DNA from: Planctomycetota bacterium | GTDB lineage: Bacteria; Planctomycetota; Phycisphaerae; Phycisphaerales; SM1A02 | Reading direction: 5' to 3' | Assembly (NCBI GenBank): GCA_014381305.1 | Contig: JACNLW010000031.1 | Location: forward strand, 1-54,595 | Length of the DNA stretch: 54,595 nt | Shown: positions 26,465 through 35,444 of the stretch, piece after piece | Layout of the letters: every line of letters begins with the position of its first letter | Numbering within the stretch: position 1 is the first letter of the stretch | Translations under genes and position numbers: made by a program | Notes under the pieces: model-generated | Told to the model about the DNA's origin: nothing | Database searches by the model: none | The model's input: the letters and a program-made list of their open reading frames with translations, nothing else

Positions 26465-27763
26465 TCACTGCTCTCTGTACTCTAAAATCGTTATTGGAAG
26501 GGTTGAACGATCAACGACCACAATAATTTCCTGTTCTACCTGACTCGCGGGTGCAATTCCCTTGCTGCTGATCGTAAAAATGTTGCTTTTTGTATCAAAA
26601 ATATCATATAAGTATTCAACTGTCGGCGGTGAAATTCCAGCAATATTTCGATAATCAAGTGGGCTGCTGATCCCGCCAGCATTGTTCACTCGTAAGTATA
26701 GGAGTTCTTCAACAAGTGTCGTATTTTCTGGAAACAACAGGTAGAGTAATTCGGGAGAGATTGTATTGATGTTCATTCTGCCAACGGGGGCCTCGTGTGG
26801 TTCAAAGAGGCAGGTTTCAGCATAGATGAGACGAAGTTGATCGTCTTCCAAGCCAGATACATTTTCAATACCCTGAGCCAATTCAGAGAGATCAGTTGTG
26901 AGTAACTTGCCAAGCGAAGCATCTTCTCCACGTGCGTATGAAACGAGCGCTGCTGCTTGGGGTTCTTCTAAGCCAAGGCGCAATTGCAAGGTTTCAAGAT
27001 CGATATTTTTGAGATTGATTCTCGGTTCTCCACTTTCAGTGGGACCGCCGTCTTTGGAAATCGCAGTGAATAGTGTAGCCCAGCCGCCTTCAAGAATACC
27101 ATTTGGTTCATCCCAAGGGAGGGACTGACCCCCATCATCTTCATTTGAATCAAGTCTGTAATTTAAGTTCCAATCTTCCCCTCGGATATCGTCTGGCATG
27201 ATACCTGCGATCAATTCCATTTCAGCAATCGAACGAATTGGTCCGTTGCGAGGCTCGTAGGGTGTATCTAGACTAAGGTAATAATCTCTTTCGACACCGA
27301 GAATTCTTGCTTCGTCATCCTCGTCCGTCCAGTCCATGATTGATTCCAAAACTCCATAGGCGAGCGTGTCTTCAAGAATCTGTACAAAAAGACCACTGTT
27401 TTCTGAGTTCAGATTAAATTTGCTGTGCTCATCCATCGGACCTTGCCAATCTCTTCCATCAGCATGGTGCCGAATGTCCCAAGTGGCGGTACCAGTTTTA
27501 CCAGCGGAGACATATTCAAGATCTTCTATCAATGCAAAAGCATTTTGTTGCACGGGCATAATGGTGTGTTCTGACATTGCAGCAATAGAAGTTTCGATGC
27601 CAGCTCTCGCCGCCCACCTTGCTTGAATTCGATCGTGCACTTCAATGCCGAGGAGGGATTGGCGAAATGCAAAGATTTGAATTGATGAAGTAATAAGTGC
27701 AGCAATCCCAAGTGCCCACAAGGCAATGACAATGACTGATCCTCGATGTGTGTTTTTTGTCAT
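26465..27763 (-). CDS. gspK: Type II secretion minor pseudopilin GspK
   Basis: Minor pseudopilin that caps the T2SS pseudopilus tip, 432 residues. The N-terminus HRGSVIVIALWALGIAAL is the typical GspK prepilin segment, with cleavage expected after the glycine and no glutamate at position +5. The large periplasmic part includes ARWAARAGIETSIAAM and the helix-hairpin-helix type repeats seen in GspK (LQLRLGLEEPQAAALVSYA and MNINTISPELLYLLFPE). Length is above the common 320-330. It overlaps gspJ by four bases (ATGA). Confidence 0.9.
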   Translation of the reverse strand: MTKNTHRGSVIVIALWALGIAALITSSIQIFAFRQSLLGIEVHDRIQARWAARAGIETSIAAMSEHTIMPVQQNAFALIEDLEYVSAGKTGTATWDIRHHADGRDWQGPMDEHSKFNLNSENSGLFVQILEDTLAYGVLESIMDWTDEDDEARILGVERDYYLSLDTPYEPRNGPIRSIAEMELIAGIMPDDIRGEDWNLNYRLDSNEDDGGQSLPWDEPNGILEGGWATLFTAISKDGGPTESGEPRINLKNIDLETLQLRLGLEEPQAAALVSYARGEDASLGKLLTTDLSELAQGIENVSGLEDDQLRLIYAETCLFEPHEAPVGRMNINTISPELLYLLFPENTTLVEELLYLRVNNAGGISSPLDYRNIAGISPPTVEYLYDIFDTKSNIFTISSKGIAPASQVEQEIIVVVDRSTLPITILEYREQ

Positions 27764-28638
27764 GGCAATGGAATCTCGTGTCGATTGCCATCAGGGTCTG
27801 TGAAGATAAAAGTGTCACCACCCTTGGAACCACTGCCGGAATTGTCACCTCCACTGCCACCACCAGCAGGGGATCCTCCCATGCCAGCTGGTGCATTGCC
27901 TGCGTCATCACTTCCAAGACCAAGTTCGCCGTCTTGCCCTGTTTCTTCTTCATCTTCCACTTCTTCTATTTCTTCGAAGAGGTCGGCAGGAGGCATGACT
28001 CGATCAAGTGGTACGACAGTTCGGAGTTCGATAAAGGGAGGATTGACTTCGTCCCCATCAACACTGCCGATTGCTGCGATTGTAATGCGGATAGCGTGCG
28101 GAATGCCAAGTTCATCTGAATCCCATTGTGGCATCCACACCTCTCCATCGTACGCCTCGAGTTGTAGGGAGACGATCCCTTTCGCGAGTGGAGTTGCAAT
28201 GCCACCACCATCTGGATTGTCGTCGAGAATTGGATCACGACGTTTCCACATCACAATGTCATACCCATCGTCGTCAATTCTAAACTGCGTTTCGTACTCA
28301 AGACCTTCTCCGTTGAAATCGATTTCTTTATTCGCACGAAGTGAACTATTGAAAAGTAGAAGTTCGTCTCGGTCAACGAGGCGACCCTCGTAGTTTGAAG
28401 AGTCGTTGATAATTCTAAGTCGGGTGTCAAACAGGTCGTCTCTTCGAAGTACAGAAATAACATCCCTGCGAATTGTGCGCAGGGCAGTATCGCAACGAGA
28501 AAATGCATCAAGCCGCTGACGACTGATTGACTTTGAGAGTCCAAGTTGGGAAAGGCTCATTGTCACTCCACCAAGAACAACAGAAGCCATGACGCCTGCA
28601 ACCAAAAGTTCAAGAAGTGTGAATCCTCGGCGATGCAT
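27760..28638 (-). CDS. gspJ: Type II secretion minor pseudopilin GspJ
   Basis: Minor pseudopilin, 292 residues. The prepilin motif MHRRGFTLLELLVAGVMAS is complete, with cleavage after the glycine and glutamate at +5. The body contains the GspJ-like segments CDTALRTIRRDVISVL and LLFNSSLRANKEIDF. The C-terminus is long, acidic and then glycine-rich (GMGGSPAGGGSGGDNSGSG), an unusual disordered tail. The ATG at 28638 shares one base with the gspI stop (TGATG). A TTG codon just upstream is a less likely start. Confidence 0.88.
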   Translation of the reverse strand: MHRRGFTLLELLVAGVMASVVLGGVTMSLSQLGLSKSISRQRLDAFSRCDTALRTIRRDVISVLRRDDLFDTRLRIINDSSNYEGRLVDRDELLLFNSSLRANKEIDFNGEGLEYETQFRIDDDGYDIVMWKRRDPILDDNPDGGGIATPLAKGIVSLQLEAYDGEVWMPQWDSDELGIPHAIRITIAAIGSVDGDEVNPPFIELRTVVPLDRVMPPADLFEEIEEVEDEEETGQDGELGLGSDDAGNAPAGMGGSPAGGGSGGDNSGSGSKGGDTFIFTDPDGNRHEIPLP

Positions 28639-29096
28639 CAATTTGCCTCTCGCTTTTCAATCTCTTCCCAGTACCTTGCTTCGCGATCAACGGGTGCTGC
28701 GGGAGCGCGAGGTACAGGTTCGCCAAATCTTCTTGCGATATACGTTTCGATTACAGAAGAATGTTTCCCTCCAACTGCTTCCCAAGAGATAGTCGCAATT
28801 GCGTGCACAGGCAAAAGTTCTCCGTCATCTTCAAGTTCTATCTCATACGTAAAATCATCGAAGGGCGGTTCGCAAGTTCCAGTTGCAGGATGTATTTTTT
28901 CGTATATATCAGGTCCTTCGATAAGTACCATCGTAAGTAACTCGTCAGCGAGCCAACTTGCTGTAATTTGTTTTTCCCCTTCAACTTGTCTAGAAAGAGA
29001 TTGGCTACTCATTGAGATAACAACAGCGAGCCCGATCCCCAAGATCGCTGCGCCGATGATGACATCCATAAGAGCAAAGCCACGCGTTTGTCGCAT
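28638..29096 (-). CDS. gspI: Type II secretion minor pseudopilin GspI-like
   Basis: Minor pseudopilin of 152 residues. It carries a short basic leader MRQTRG and the hydrophobic helix FALMDVIIGAAILGIGLAVV. The normally invariant glutamate at +5 of the mature protein is aspartate here (FALMD). Position between gspH and gspJ and overall length support GspI; the tail after about 125 is proline-rich and charged. The ATG at 29096 shares one base with the gspH stop (TAATG); a GTG two codons upstream is possible. Confidence 0.82.
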   Translation of the reverse strand: MRQTRGFALMDVIIGAAILGIGLAVVISMSSQSLSRQVEGEKQITASWLADELLTMVLIEGPDIYEKIHPATGTCEPPFDDFTYEIELEDDGELLPVHAIATISWEAVGGKHSSVIETYIARRFGEPVPRAPAAPVDREARYWEEIEKREAN

Positions 29097-29692
29097 TACC
29101 ACTCCTCCCTCGATTGGCCAGCAGCATCAAGATCAATTGGAGTGAGTGGTTCGGTTCCATCTCCATCAACCCAAATTGAAGGAGCCATGGCGTGCGATGC
29201 GAGCATGATGAGCGACGCGTGATCTTCCCACTCAATTGATATCTCGATGATAGGTCTGTTTTCACCAGGCATTGTTGTTAAGGGCCACTGAGAAGTATCA
29301 GCGAAGTCTCCGTCAGTGAGAATTGTGACAGCGTCTTCTTCCATCCACTTTGGAAATGTAACTGGAGGTGAGAGCGGATCATCGACCCAATAACTATCTT
29401 CAGTATCTTCGTCTTTTTGAAGCGTGAGTAAAAAAAGTTTTCTGTTTGGAGCGTCGTATTGGAGTCCTGTTGCCTTCGTCGAAGTTGAAAGGCGATGCGC
29501 AAACATGACCATAAGATCTGCAGTTTGATCTACTTTCAGTTCATATTCACGGAATCGAGTACCACCGAGTCTTGGGATTGCCATTGAAGCGAGAACAGCA
29601 AGCACAATGACAACGACGATCATTTCTATGAGGGTGAAGCCTCGGCGATCGTGTTGTGTATGTTTGGTGGCATGTACTCGATGTTGGGTCAT
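29096..29692 (-). CDS. gspH: Type II secretion minor pseudopilin GspH
   Basis: Minor pseudopilin of 198 residues. A basic, histidine-containing leader precedes the prepilin motif RRGFTLIEMIVVVIVLAVLASMAIPRL, with glutamate at +5. The remaining domain is GspH-like, with alternating strands and a central acidic loop (KDEDTEDSYWVDDPL). It follows gspG with a 3-bp gap and shares one base with gspI. Assignment to H rather than another minor pseudopilin relies on gene order. Confidence 0.85.
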   Translation of the reverse strand: MTQHRVHATKHTQHDRRGFTLIEMIVVVIVLAVLASMAIPRLGGTRFREYELKVDQTADLMVMFAHRLSTSTKATGLQYDAPNRKLFLLTLQKDEDTEDSYWVDDPLSPPVTFPKWMEEDAVTILTDGDFADTSQWPLTTMPGENRPIIEISIEWEDHASLIMLASHAMAPSIWVDGDGTEPLTPIDLDAAGQSREEW

Positions 29693-29695
29693 TTC

Positions 29696-30130
29696 TTATT
29701 GTGTAATATCCGACGCTGCACCTTCGCCGCCGGGCTGTTTATCCTCACCCCAACTAATGACATCGAAACTCGCATTGACATCGCCCGGAACGATAACTTC
29801 GTAAGGGGTACCCCAAGGATCGATGATATCTGCTGCCTTTTCAAGATATGGTCCATGTGCACCGCCGCCATCATCTGGTGAAAGCAAAAGAATTTCTAAA
29901 TCAAAGTTGTCATCAATGACAGTGAGGCCCTCGTCAAGAAGATAAAGTTTGATTTTCTCAGCAATTGCTTTTGCCTTTGTTCCAGCAGCAGTTTGCTTCG
30001 CTTGTCCAACTCTGCTCAATAATTTTGGAGCGATGAGAGTTGCAAGCACTGCGATGATCGTGACCACAACGATAATTTCTAGAAGTGTAAAGCCGCGAGT
30101 GTGAGGTCGTTGTTTTGATTTGTTTTTCAT
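29696..30130 (-). CDS. gspG: Type II secretion major pseudopilin GspG
   Basis: Main building block of the T2SS pseudopilus, 144 residues. The leader MKNKSKQRPHTRG is followed by FTLLEIIVVVTIIAVLATLIAPKL with glutamate at +5. The C-terminal domain has the usual IIDPWGTPYEVIVPG block and the aspartate/glycine-rich calcium-site region near the end (GEDKQPGGEGAASDI). It would be processed by a GspO/PilD peptidase that is not encoded in the window. It lies between gspF and gspH. Confidence 0.94.
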   Translation of the reverse strand: MKNKSKQRPHTRGFTLLEIIVVVTIIAVLATLIAPKLLSRVGQAKQTAAGTKAKAIAEKIKLYLLDEGLTVIDDNFDLEILLLSPDDGGGAHGPYLEKAADIIDPWGTPYEVIVPGDVNASFDVISWGEDKQPGGEGAASDITQ

Positions 30131-30150
30131 AGGTATTTAATGTAACGGCG

Positions 30151-31362
30151 TTACCGCACAAGTGATTGCATTTCGAGTAATGGAAGGAGAATGGCAGCAA
30201 GGACGAAACTCGCCAAGCCAGCCATGACAATAAGTAAAATTGGAGGTAACGCCTTTGTGAATAATTTTAAGGAAGCGTTGACTTGACGATCAAAAGAAGT
30301 GGCAGAGTGTAGAAGCATTTCTTCTAATTTACCAGAACGTTCGCCGAGGTTTACAACTTGCACGAGCAAAGGTGGAAACAAACCAGAACGTTCAAGTGGT
30401 CTTGCGATCGGTCGACCTGCACGCACTTCTTCTTGCACATTTACTATAGCATCTGCAAGCGCAGCGTTGCCGAGTGTGTCTTTTGTAATACTCAGACCAT
30501 CAAGAATTGGTAAGCCTGCAGAGGTGAGCGTTCCCAATGTACGAGTAAAGCGAGTGACGGCAACATCTCGAAGAAGGGGACCAAGGAGGGGAACTCGGAG
30601 TTTAAACCGATCTAGTTTTAATCTGTTCTCTGGAGAACTTGTCCATGATTTCCATGCAATGGTTGCAACAAAAAAAGTACCAATCATCCACGGCCACCAG
30701 ATTTTGATGAAGTCCGCAAACCCCATGACTACTTTTGTCGGCCATGGCAATTCCATTTCACCAGCGAGTGGTCCAATCAATCGAGGAATAAGAACGGTGA
30801 CAAGTACGATTCCGCTCATGCCAATGAGGCCCGCGATAATTGCAGGGTACATAATTGCACCAACAAGTTCACGGCGAAGTTCCAGCGAGCGGTCCATGAG
30901 ATCTGCAAGTTGATGGAGAATGTCACTCATATTTCCAGATGCGTCTGCAGCGTGCAGCATGCCAATGATGAGATCATCAAATGGCTTGCCCCATTCCTTT
31001 GCTGCTTTGTAGAGTGGGTCACCAGCTTCAACGCCTTGGATGAGATGATCAAGCACTTCACCAGAAGCGGGAGTTGCTTGCTGACGAATAGTTTTTAATG
31101 ATTGCATTAACGGAAGACCAGCTTCAAGCGCAGTTGCAAGTTCTCGAATAAGCGTCGCTGTTTCATTGTGCGACATCGTTCTGCGAGATCGTTTCTTTTG
31201 CGCATGTGCGAGTTTTTTTCGACCCTGAAGCTGTTCAACTTTTGTTGCAGTTTCACCACGTTGACCAAGTTGACGAATGATGTCCGCTCGATCAACACCA
31301 CTGAGAATGCCAGATCGGTTTTCGCCATTACTCGTCAAACTATCGAATTGAAAATCATGCAT
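30151..31362 (-). CDS. gspF: Type II secretion inner-membrane platform protein GspF
   Basis: Polytopic inner-membrane platform protein, 403 residues, the usual family length. An N-terminal segment (DFQFDSLTSNGENRSGILSG) is followed by two repeated GspF domains, each with the pattern of LIRELATALEAGLPLMQSL and FTRTLGTLTSAGLPILDGL, and three membrane helices (about 170-195, 220-240 and 370-395). GspF contacts GspE and GspL and is thought to help pull pseudopilins from the membrane. The gene starts 9 bp after gspE ends. Confidence 0.94.
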   Translation of the reverse strand: MHDFQFDSLTSNGENRSGILSGVDRADIIRQLGQRGETATKVEQLQGRKKLAHAQKKRSRRTMSHNETATLIRELATALEAGLPLMQSLKTIRQQATPASGEVLDHLIQGVEAGDPLYKAAKEWGKPFDDLIIGMLHAADASGNMSDILHQLADLMDRSLELRRELVGAIMYPAIIAGLIGMSGIVLVTVLIPRLIGPLAGEMELPWPTKVVMGFADFIKIWWPWMIGTFFVATIAWKSWTSSPENRLKLDRFKLRVPLLGPLLRDVAVTRFTRTLGTLTSAGLPILDGLSITKDTLGNAALADAIVNVQEEVRAGRPIARPLERSGLFPPLLVQVVNLGERSGKLEEMLLHSATSFDRQVNASLKLFTKALPPILLIVMAGLASFVLAAILLPLLEMQSLVR

Positions 31363-31371
31363 GGTGTGCGC

Positions 31372-32997
31372 CTATATTTCGTCAGTATCTTGCGTTGCGC
31401 GCAATACTTCAGAAATCGTCGTCAGTCCTTGTGAAACTTTGATCATGCCATCGCGCCGCATGTCAGTATGAGAATCTGGAAGTAGAACCGTTAGCTGACC
31501 CGCAGGCAAATTTTCTGAAACTGCTGCGCGGAATTTACCAGTGAGCGTGACTAATTCAAAATAACCAATTCGGCCACGTGATCCGGTGTTGTTGCATTTG
31601 TCGCATCCGCGTCCAACCCACATTTTACCGCCTAACAATTCTTGTTCTTCTTTTGACAAGCGGTGGGAGAGATCTTCTGTAATGGGGACTTCTTCTTTGC
31701 AATCGCTGCAAATTCTACGTCCAAGCCGTTGCGCTAGTACGCCTTCGAGCACTGAGGCAACTAGGTACGGCTCAACACCCATGTCGACGAGTCGCCCGAT
31801 GGAACTCACCGCATCATTTGTGTGAATTGTTGAGAAGATCAAGTGACCAGTTAGGGCAGATCGAATTGCAATGTCGGCGGTTTCAGCATCTCGGATTTCA
31901 CCGACAAAGATAACGTCTGGGTCTTGACGAAGAATCGAACGAAGCCCAGTTGCGAATGTGAGACCACGTTTCGGGTTCACGGGAATTTGATTGATACCAG
32001 AGAGTTCGTATTCAACAGGATCTTCAATCGTAATGATTTTTTTAGAGGGATCGTAGAGTTTTGAAAGCGCTGCGTATAGTGAAGTTGTTTTGCCAGAACC
32101 CGTTGGTCCTGTGACAAGCACAAGACCATGTGGTTTTGCAATCAATGCATCAATTTCGTTTCTCATCGCTTCTGCCATCCCTAACGAAACAAGATCGAGG
32201 GGAAGGGCGCTCTTATCAAGAATCCGCATGACGACTGATTCGCCATAAAGAGTGGGAACAGTTGAGACTCGAATGTCTACTTTTCGACCTTCAAAACGCA
32301 GTGCAATGTGTCCATCTTGCGGAACGTATCGTTCTGCAATATTCATCGATGACATGATTTTAATTCGACCTGTCAACGCTGGTTGCAAATGTTTTGGTGG
32401 AGGTGGTTGTTCAATTAAAATTCCATCGATTCGATACTTCACTTTGAGTTCAGTCTCAAATGGTTCAATGTGAACGTCACTTGCTCGGGATTGAATTGCT
32501 TCAAGAAGAATCAAGTTCACCAAGTTGATGAGTGTTGGTTCCTCTGCCATTCGATGGATGTCATCAGCCTCGATAGTGTCAAGGTTGTGTGCGCCTTCTT
32601 CGGTGTCATCCGAAGTTTGACCCCCAAGGCTTTCAGCCATACGTGCTGCTGTTGTTCCGAAATATTTCCGCATGAGTTCTGAAAAAATTTCGTCGGTGAC
32701 ACCCGCGCGGGTGACGGGGTAGCCGGTGATTGTCGCAACTTCATCTGAAGCTTCGATGTCATCTGGTTTGAGCATGACAACAATAAGTTGACCAGCGTCT
32801 AAAGCAATTGGAATCGTTCGAAGACGAACCGCAAGTTCAGCGTCGATGAGCACAGGAATATTATCATCAACTTCTGGAGGTTCGCTGATCCACATTAATC
32901 CAAGGTCGAGGCAGCATTGCTCCGAACCTTGGATTACATCTGGTTCGATGTTCGTTGGATCTGGAAGTTCTGGTGATGTAGAGATTCCGTTGTCCAT
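31372..32997 (-). CDS. gspE: Type II secretion ATPase GspE
   Basis: Cytoplasmic hexameric ATPase that powers pseudopilus assembly, 541 residues. An N-terminal MshEN-like domain (about 30-120) precedes the catalytic part. Walker A is GPTGSGKTT at 297-305. The Walker B region is DVIFVGEIRD at 361-370, with the histidine box FSTIHTNDA at 388-396. The four-cysteine zinc site is present: C430 and C433, then C465 and C468. The C-terminal end (MIKVSQGLTTISEVLRATQ) fits the family. It is the first recognised T2SS gene of the operon, following the unknown exported protein by 6 bp. Confidence 0.95.
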   Translation of the reverse strand: MDNGISTSPELPDPTNIEPDVIQGSEQCCLDLGLMWISEPPEVDDNIPVLIDAELAVRLRTIPIALDAGQLIVVMLKPDDIEASDEVATITGYPVTRAGVTDEIFSELMRKYFGTTAARMAESLGGQTSDDTEEGAHNLDTIEADDIHRMAEEPTLINLVNLILLEAIQSRASDVHIEPFETELKVKYRIDGILIEQPPPPKHLQPALTGRIKIMSSMNIAERYVPQDGHIALRFEGRKVDIRVSTVPTLYGESVVMRILDKSALPLDLVSLGMAEAMRNEIDALIAKPHGLVLVTGPTGSGKTTSLYAALSKLYDPSKKIITIEDPVEYELSGINQIPVNPKRGLTFATGLRSILRQDPDVIFVGEIRDAETADIAIRSALTGHLIFSTIHTNDAVSSIGRLVDMGVEPYLVASVLEGVLAQRLGRRICSDCKEEVPITEDLSHRLSKEEQELLGGKMWVGRGCDKCNNTGSRGRIGYFELVTLTGKFRAAVSENLPAGQLTVLLPDSHTDMRRDGMIKVSQGLTTISEVLRATQDTDEI

Positions 32998-33003
32998 GTT
33001 TCG

Positions 33004-34368
33004 TTAACGCCCCCCGTTGTTTCCTGTGCCACTATTCCCCTTGGGACGCGTGAGAGCTGCAGGATTGGGCTTTGATCGCCCTCCTTTGCCTTTTCCAGAT
33101 TTGCCAGATCCGCCTTTGATGCTCAGGCCACCGTCGGGGCCAACTGGAACTCTGTTTGGTTTGGAGAGTTCGCCGTATGGTTGTTCGTCGCGAGGTACCC
33201 ATCTTCTAGCACCTTCAAGTTCCAAAAATGCATCAGGCGAAAGAATGTCTCGAAGCATTTCGATATATCGACGACCAACTGCTTCTCTGTCTTTGTAGAT
33301 GGCCCGAGTTGGATCTGTCAGTTTCTCTGGCGTTCCGCCATTCTTGCGAATCTGACCAGCAAGTGCTCTATTTTTATGTACCTTTGGATCGTGCCTGCGT
33401 GTCAAAGTGAGGAGGTCGTAATTGAGGACAAGCAACTCGCTGAGATATGCGGTTTCAAGTTGGATGATTAATGCATGAATCTCTGGTTCGTATGCATCGT
33501 TTTCTGCAGCTTGGCGCAAAATTCGTTGGGCGGGCGTTCTTCGGAAAATTCTTGGATATCCTCTGTTCAATGCTCTCAAACGAAAATCTTCACCATCTTG
33601 ATCGCTGAGCGAACTACTGATGACTTCAATATATCTGTCATTGATATCCCTGACATTAATTCGCGATTTGACTTCAGCTTCTACAAGTTCTGGTGAACGA
33701 CCATTGTTGTCGTTGAGAATGTTATCAAACAATTTTTTTGGGTTTCCTTGAAGAATAGCATCTCGCTTACGCATCGCTATGTCGAGTGCAACTGCATATT
33801 CTTCAAGTTGTGGGGTGATGATAGATTCAGCTGTACCAGACAAATCTGTGTCGCGAGCGATGAGGTACAAGTCAGTGGATTCGCCACTGAGTCTTCCTCT
33901 ATTGATATGTTTTTCGCGGTAAAGCCTTTGAGAAAAAGATGGCCAGAGTTCTAGTTGTTCGGCAACTAGAATTGTTTTTACATTTTCAAGTAGCCCCTGA
34001 TCAAGCAAGCGTTTTTCTTCAAGCCATGCGCCGAGAGTTTCAAGCACTGGCTTGAGTGTGTCTCGCTCATTATCGGGTTTATTAAGTTTGAGTTCATCAG
34101 CGACGTCATTGAGTCGCTGGGTTGTTGCTGCCCATCCCGATTCGAAATCATCGTTGTATGAATCAAACATTGCTTCGACGATGACTTCTTGTGTGTCATC
34201 AAGATTTAATCCATCTGCAAACAGTACGAGATCTCTAGAGAAGAACTCCGGATGCATGGCTTCAGCCATGAATTCCATTTGGCCATGTGTAGTTTGTGAG
34301 ATTGAAGCAGTTGCTACGATTGAAATACTTGCAAACGCAAGCGTGCGAAGGGTGTTTTTTGGGTTCAT
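33004..34368 (-). CDS. Unknown exported protein leading the T2SS operon
   Basis: I do not recognise this 454-residue protein. A signal peptide is clear (LAFASISIVATASISQTTHG). The mature part is mostly helical and charged, without cysteines, with segments such as GLNLDDTQEVIVEAMFDSYNDDF and ILSPDAFLELEGARRWVPRD. These loosely recall the repeated LTxxQ-type helices of periplasmic proteins in planctomycetes. The last 60 residues are basic and glycine/serine-rich (GSGKSGKGKGG). It lies 6 bp before gspE and appears cotranscribed. A Shine-Dalgarno AGGA lies five bases before the ATG. It could be a T2SS substrate or periplasmic factor; neither is shown. Confidence 0.75.
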   Translation of the reverse strand: MNPKNTLRTLAFASISIVATASISQTTHGQMEFMAEAMHPEFFSRDLVLFADGLNLDDTQEVIVEAMFDSYNDDFESGWAATTQRLNDVADELKLNKPDNERDTLKPVLETLGAWLEEKRLLDQGLLENVKTILVAEQLELWPSFSQRLYREKHINRGRLSGESTDLYLIARDTDLSGTAESIITPQLEEYAVALDIAMRKRDAILQGNPKKLFDNILNDNNGRSPELVEAEVKSRINVRDINDRYIEVISSSLSDQDGEDFRLRALNRGYPRIFRRTPAQRILRQAAENDAYEPEIHALIIQLETAYLSELLVLNYDLLTLTRRHDPKVHKNRALAGQIRKNGGTPEKLTDPTRAIYKDREAVGRRYIEMLRDILSPDAFLELEGARRWVPRDEQPYGELSKPNRVPVGPDGGLSIKGGSGKSGKGKGGRSKPNPAALTRPKGNSGTGNNGGR

Positions 34369-34517
34369 AATCCTAATTCTTCTCCATCATGAGTTTGTTG
34401 AATCCTCAGTTCGACCAGATACGGCAATGAGTTGAACGCATGAATGTCAACAATATGGCTTGTTTTTATATATTGATGCATAATTCTACTATCGGACTGT
34501 TGCCGTATATATATAGT

Positions 34518-35213
34518 TTACTCGGTGATTGTACGCTGTTCGATCCGTTTTTCTGAGGTTGTCACAACGATTCGATTCACAAAAATCCCAGGTGTATCTA
34601 TTGAATCTGGGTCAAGATCGCCCACCGGCACAATTTCTTCTACTTCTGCCACAGTGACTTTCCCACACGTGGCGATCATTGGGTTGAAGTTGCGGGCTGT
34701 TTTTCTAAAAACAAGATTTCCCGATTCATCCGCTTTCCACGCTTTTACAAGCGAAAGATCTGTAACAATTCCGCGCTCAAGCACATATGTATCGCCATCA
34801 AAATCACGTGTTTCTTTGCCATCAGCAACAATCGTTCCAACACCTGTTTTTGTGTAAAAGCCGGGTATTCCCGCTCCGCCAGCACGCAAGCGTTCGGCGA
34901 GCGTACCTTGGGGACAAAATTCAATGTCGAGTTCATTTGCCATAAACTGACGTTCAAATTCAGCGTTTTCTCCAACGTATGAACTGAGCATTCGTTTGAT
35001 TTGTTTTGTTTGAAGTAACAGCCCAAGACCCCACTCATCTACTCCAGCATTATTTGAAACACAGGTGAGATTTGTGACATCGCTGTCACGCAGTGCAATG
35101 ATGAGCTGTTCGGGGATTCCGCACAGACCGAAGCCGCCAACAGCGACCATCATGTCGTCTTTGAGCAGTCCTTCGAGTGCCTCTTTGGGTGAATTAAAAA
35201 GTTTATGCGCCAT
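34518..35213 (-). CDS. scoA: 3-oxoacid CoA-transferase subunit A (alone)
   Basis: Subunit A of a succinyl-CoA:3-ketoacid (or related) CoA-transferase, which moves CoA between succinate and acetoacetate in ketone-body or short-chain acid metabolism. The family blocks are clear: VAVGGFGLCGIPEQLI, VSNNAGVDEWGLGLLL, CPQGTLAERLRAGGAGIPGFYT and RNFNPMIATCGKVTVAEVEEIV. At 231 residues it is a complete A subunit. The catalytic glutamate belongs to subunit B, and no B gene is adjacent, although the two are usually paired. The ATG at 35213 is preferred over an upstream GTG at 35231. A hairpin repeat begins 22 bases upstream. Confidence 0.9.
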   Translation of the reverse strand: MAHKLFNSPKEALEGLLKDDMMVAVGGFGLCGIPEQLIIALRDSDVTNLTCVSNNAGVDEWGLGLLLQTKQIKRMLSSYVGENAEFERQFMANELDIEFCPQGTLAERLRAGGAGIPGFYTKTGVGTIVADGKETRDFDGDTYVLERGIVTDLSLVKAWKADESGNLVFRKTARNFNPMIATCGKVTVAEVEEIVPVGDLDPDSIDTPGIFVNRIVVTTSEKRIEQRTITE

Positions 35214-35234
35214 ATCAGCATCATACTTCACTCA

Positions 35235-35311
35235 GACCGCGGGTGAATTGATCGCATCATCTTGCGTTATTTAATCTGATTGCATTATTTGCGATTATTT
35301 CACCCGAGGTA
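35235..35311. repeat. Third interspersed copy of hairpin H1
   Basis: GACCGCGGGTGAATT (from 35235) and GCGATTATTTCACCC (35291-35305) form the same imperfect long stem as the copies near 6109 and 14227. The loop again contains TTGCGTTATTTA. The H2 part is missing or decayed; only TTTCACATGGGGTC (about 35322-35335) recalls a stem half. It lies between the 5' end of scoA and the 3' end of the ABC permease gene. The bases between the repeat and the permease stop (35312-35444) hold nothing else recognised. Confidence 0.88.
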
Positions 35312-35444
35312 AACTCTTTGATTTCACATGGGGTCAATTTCTTCGAGTTCTCAGCATATCTCTATTCTTTAGACTCAGGGTTCCAGGTTGCCACTGCAAG
35401 CCTGATCCAAAGCCGACAAGGCGGATATTCCATCCTCAACTTAC

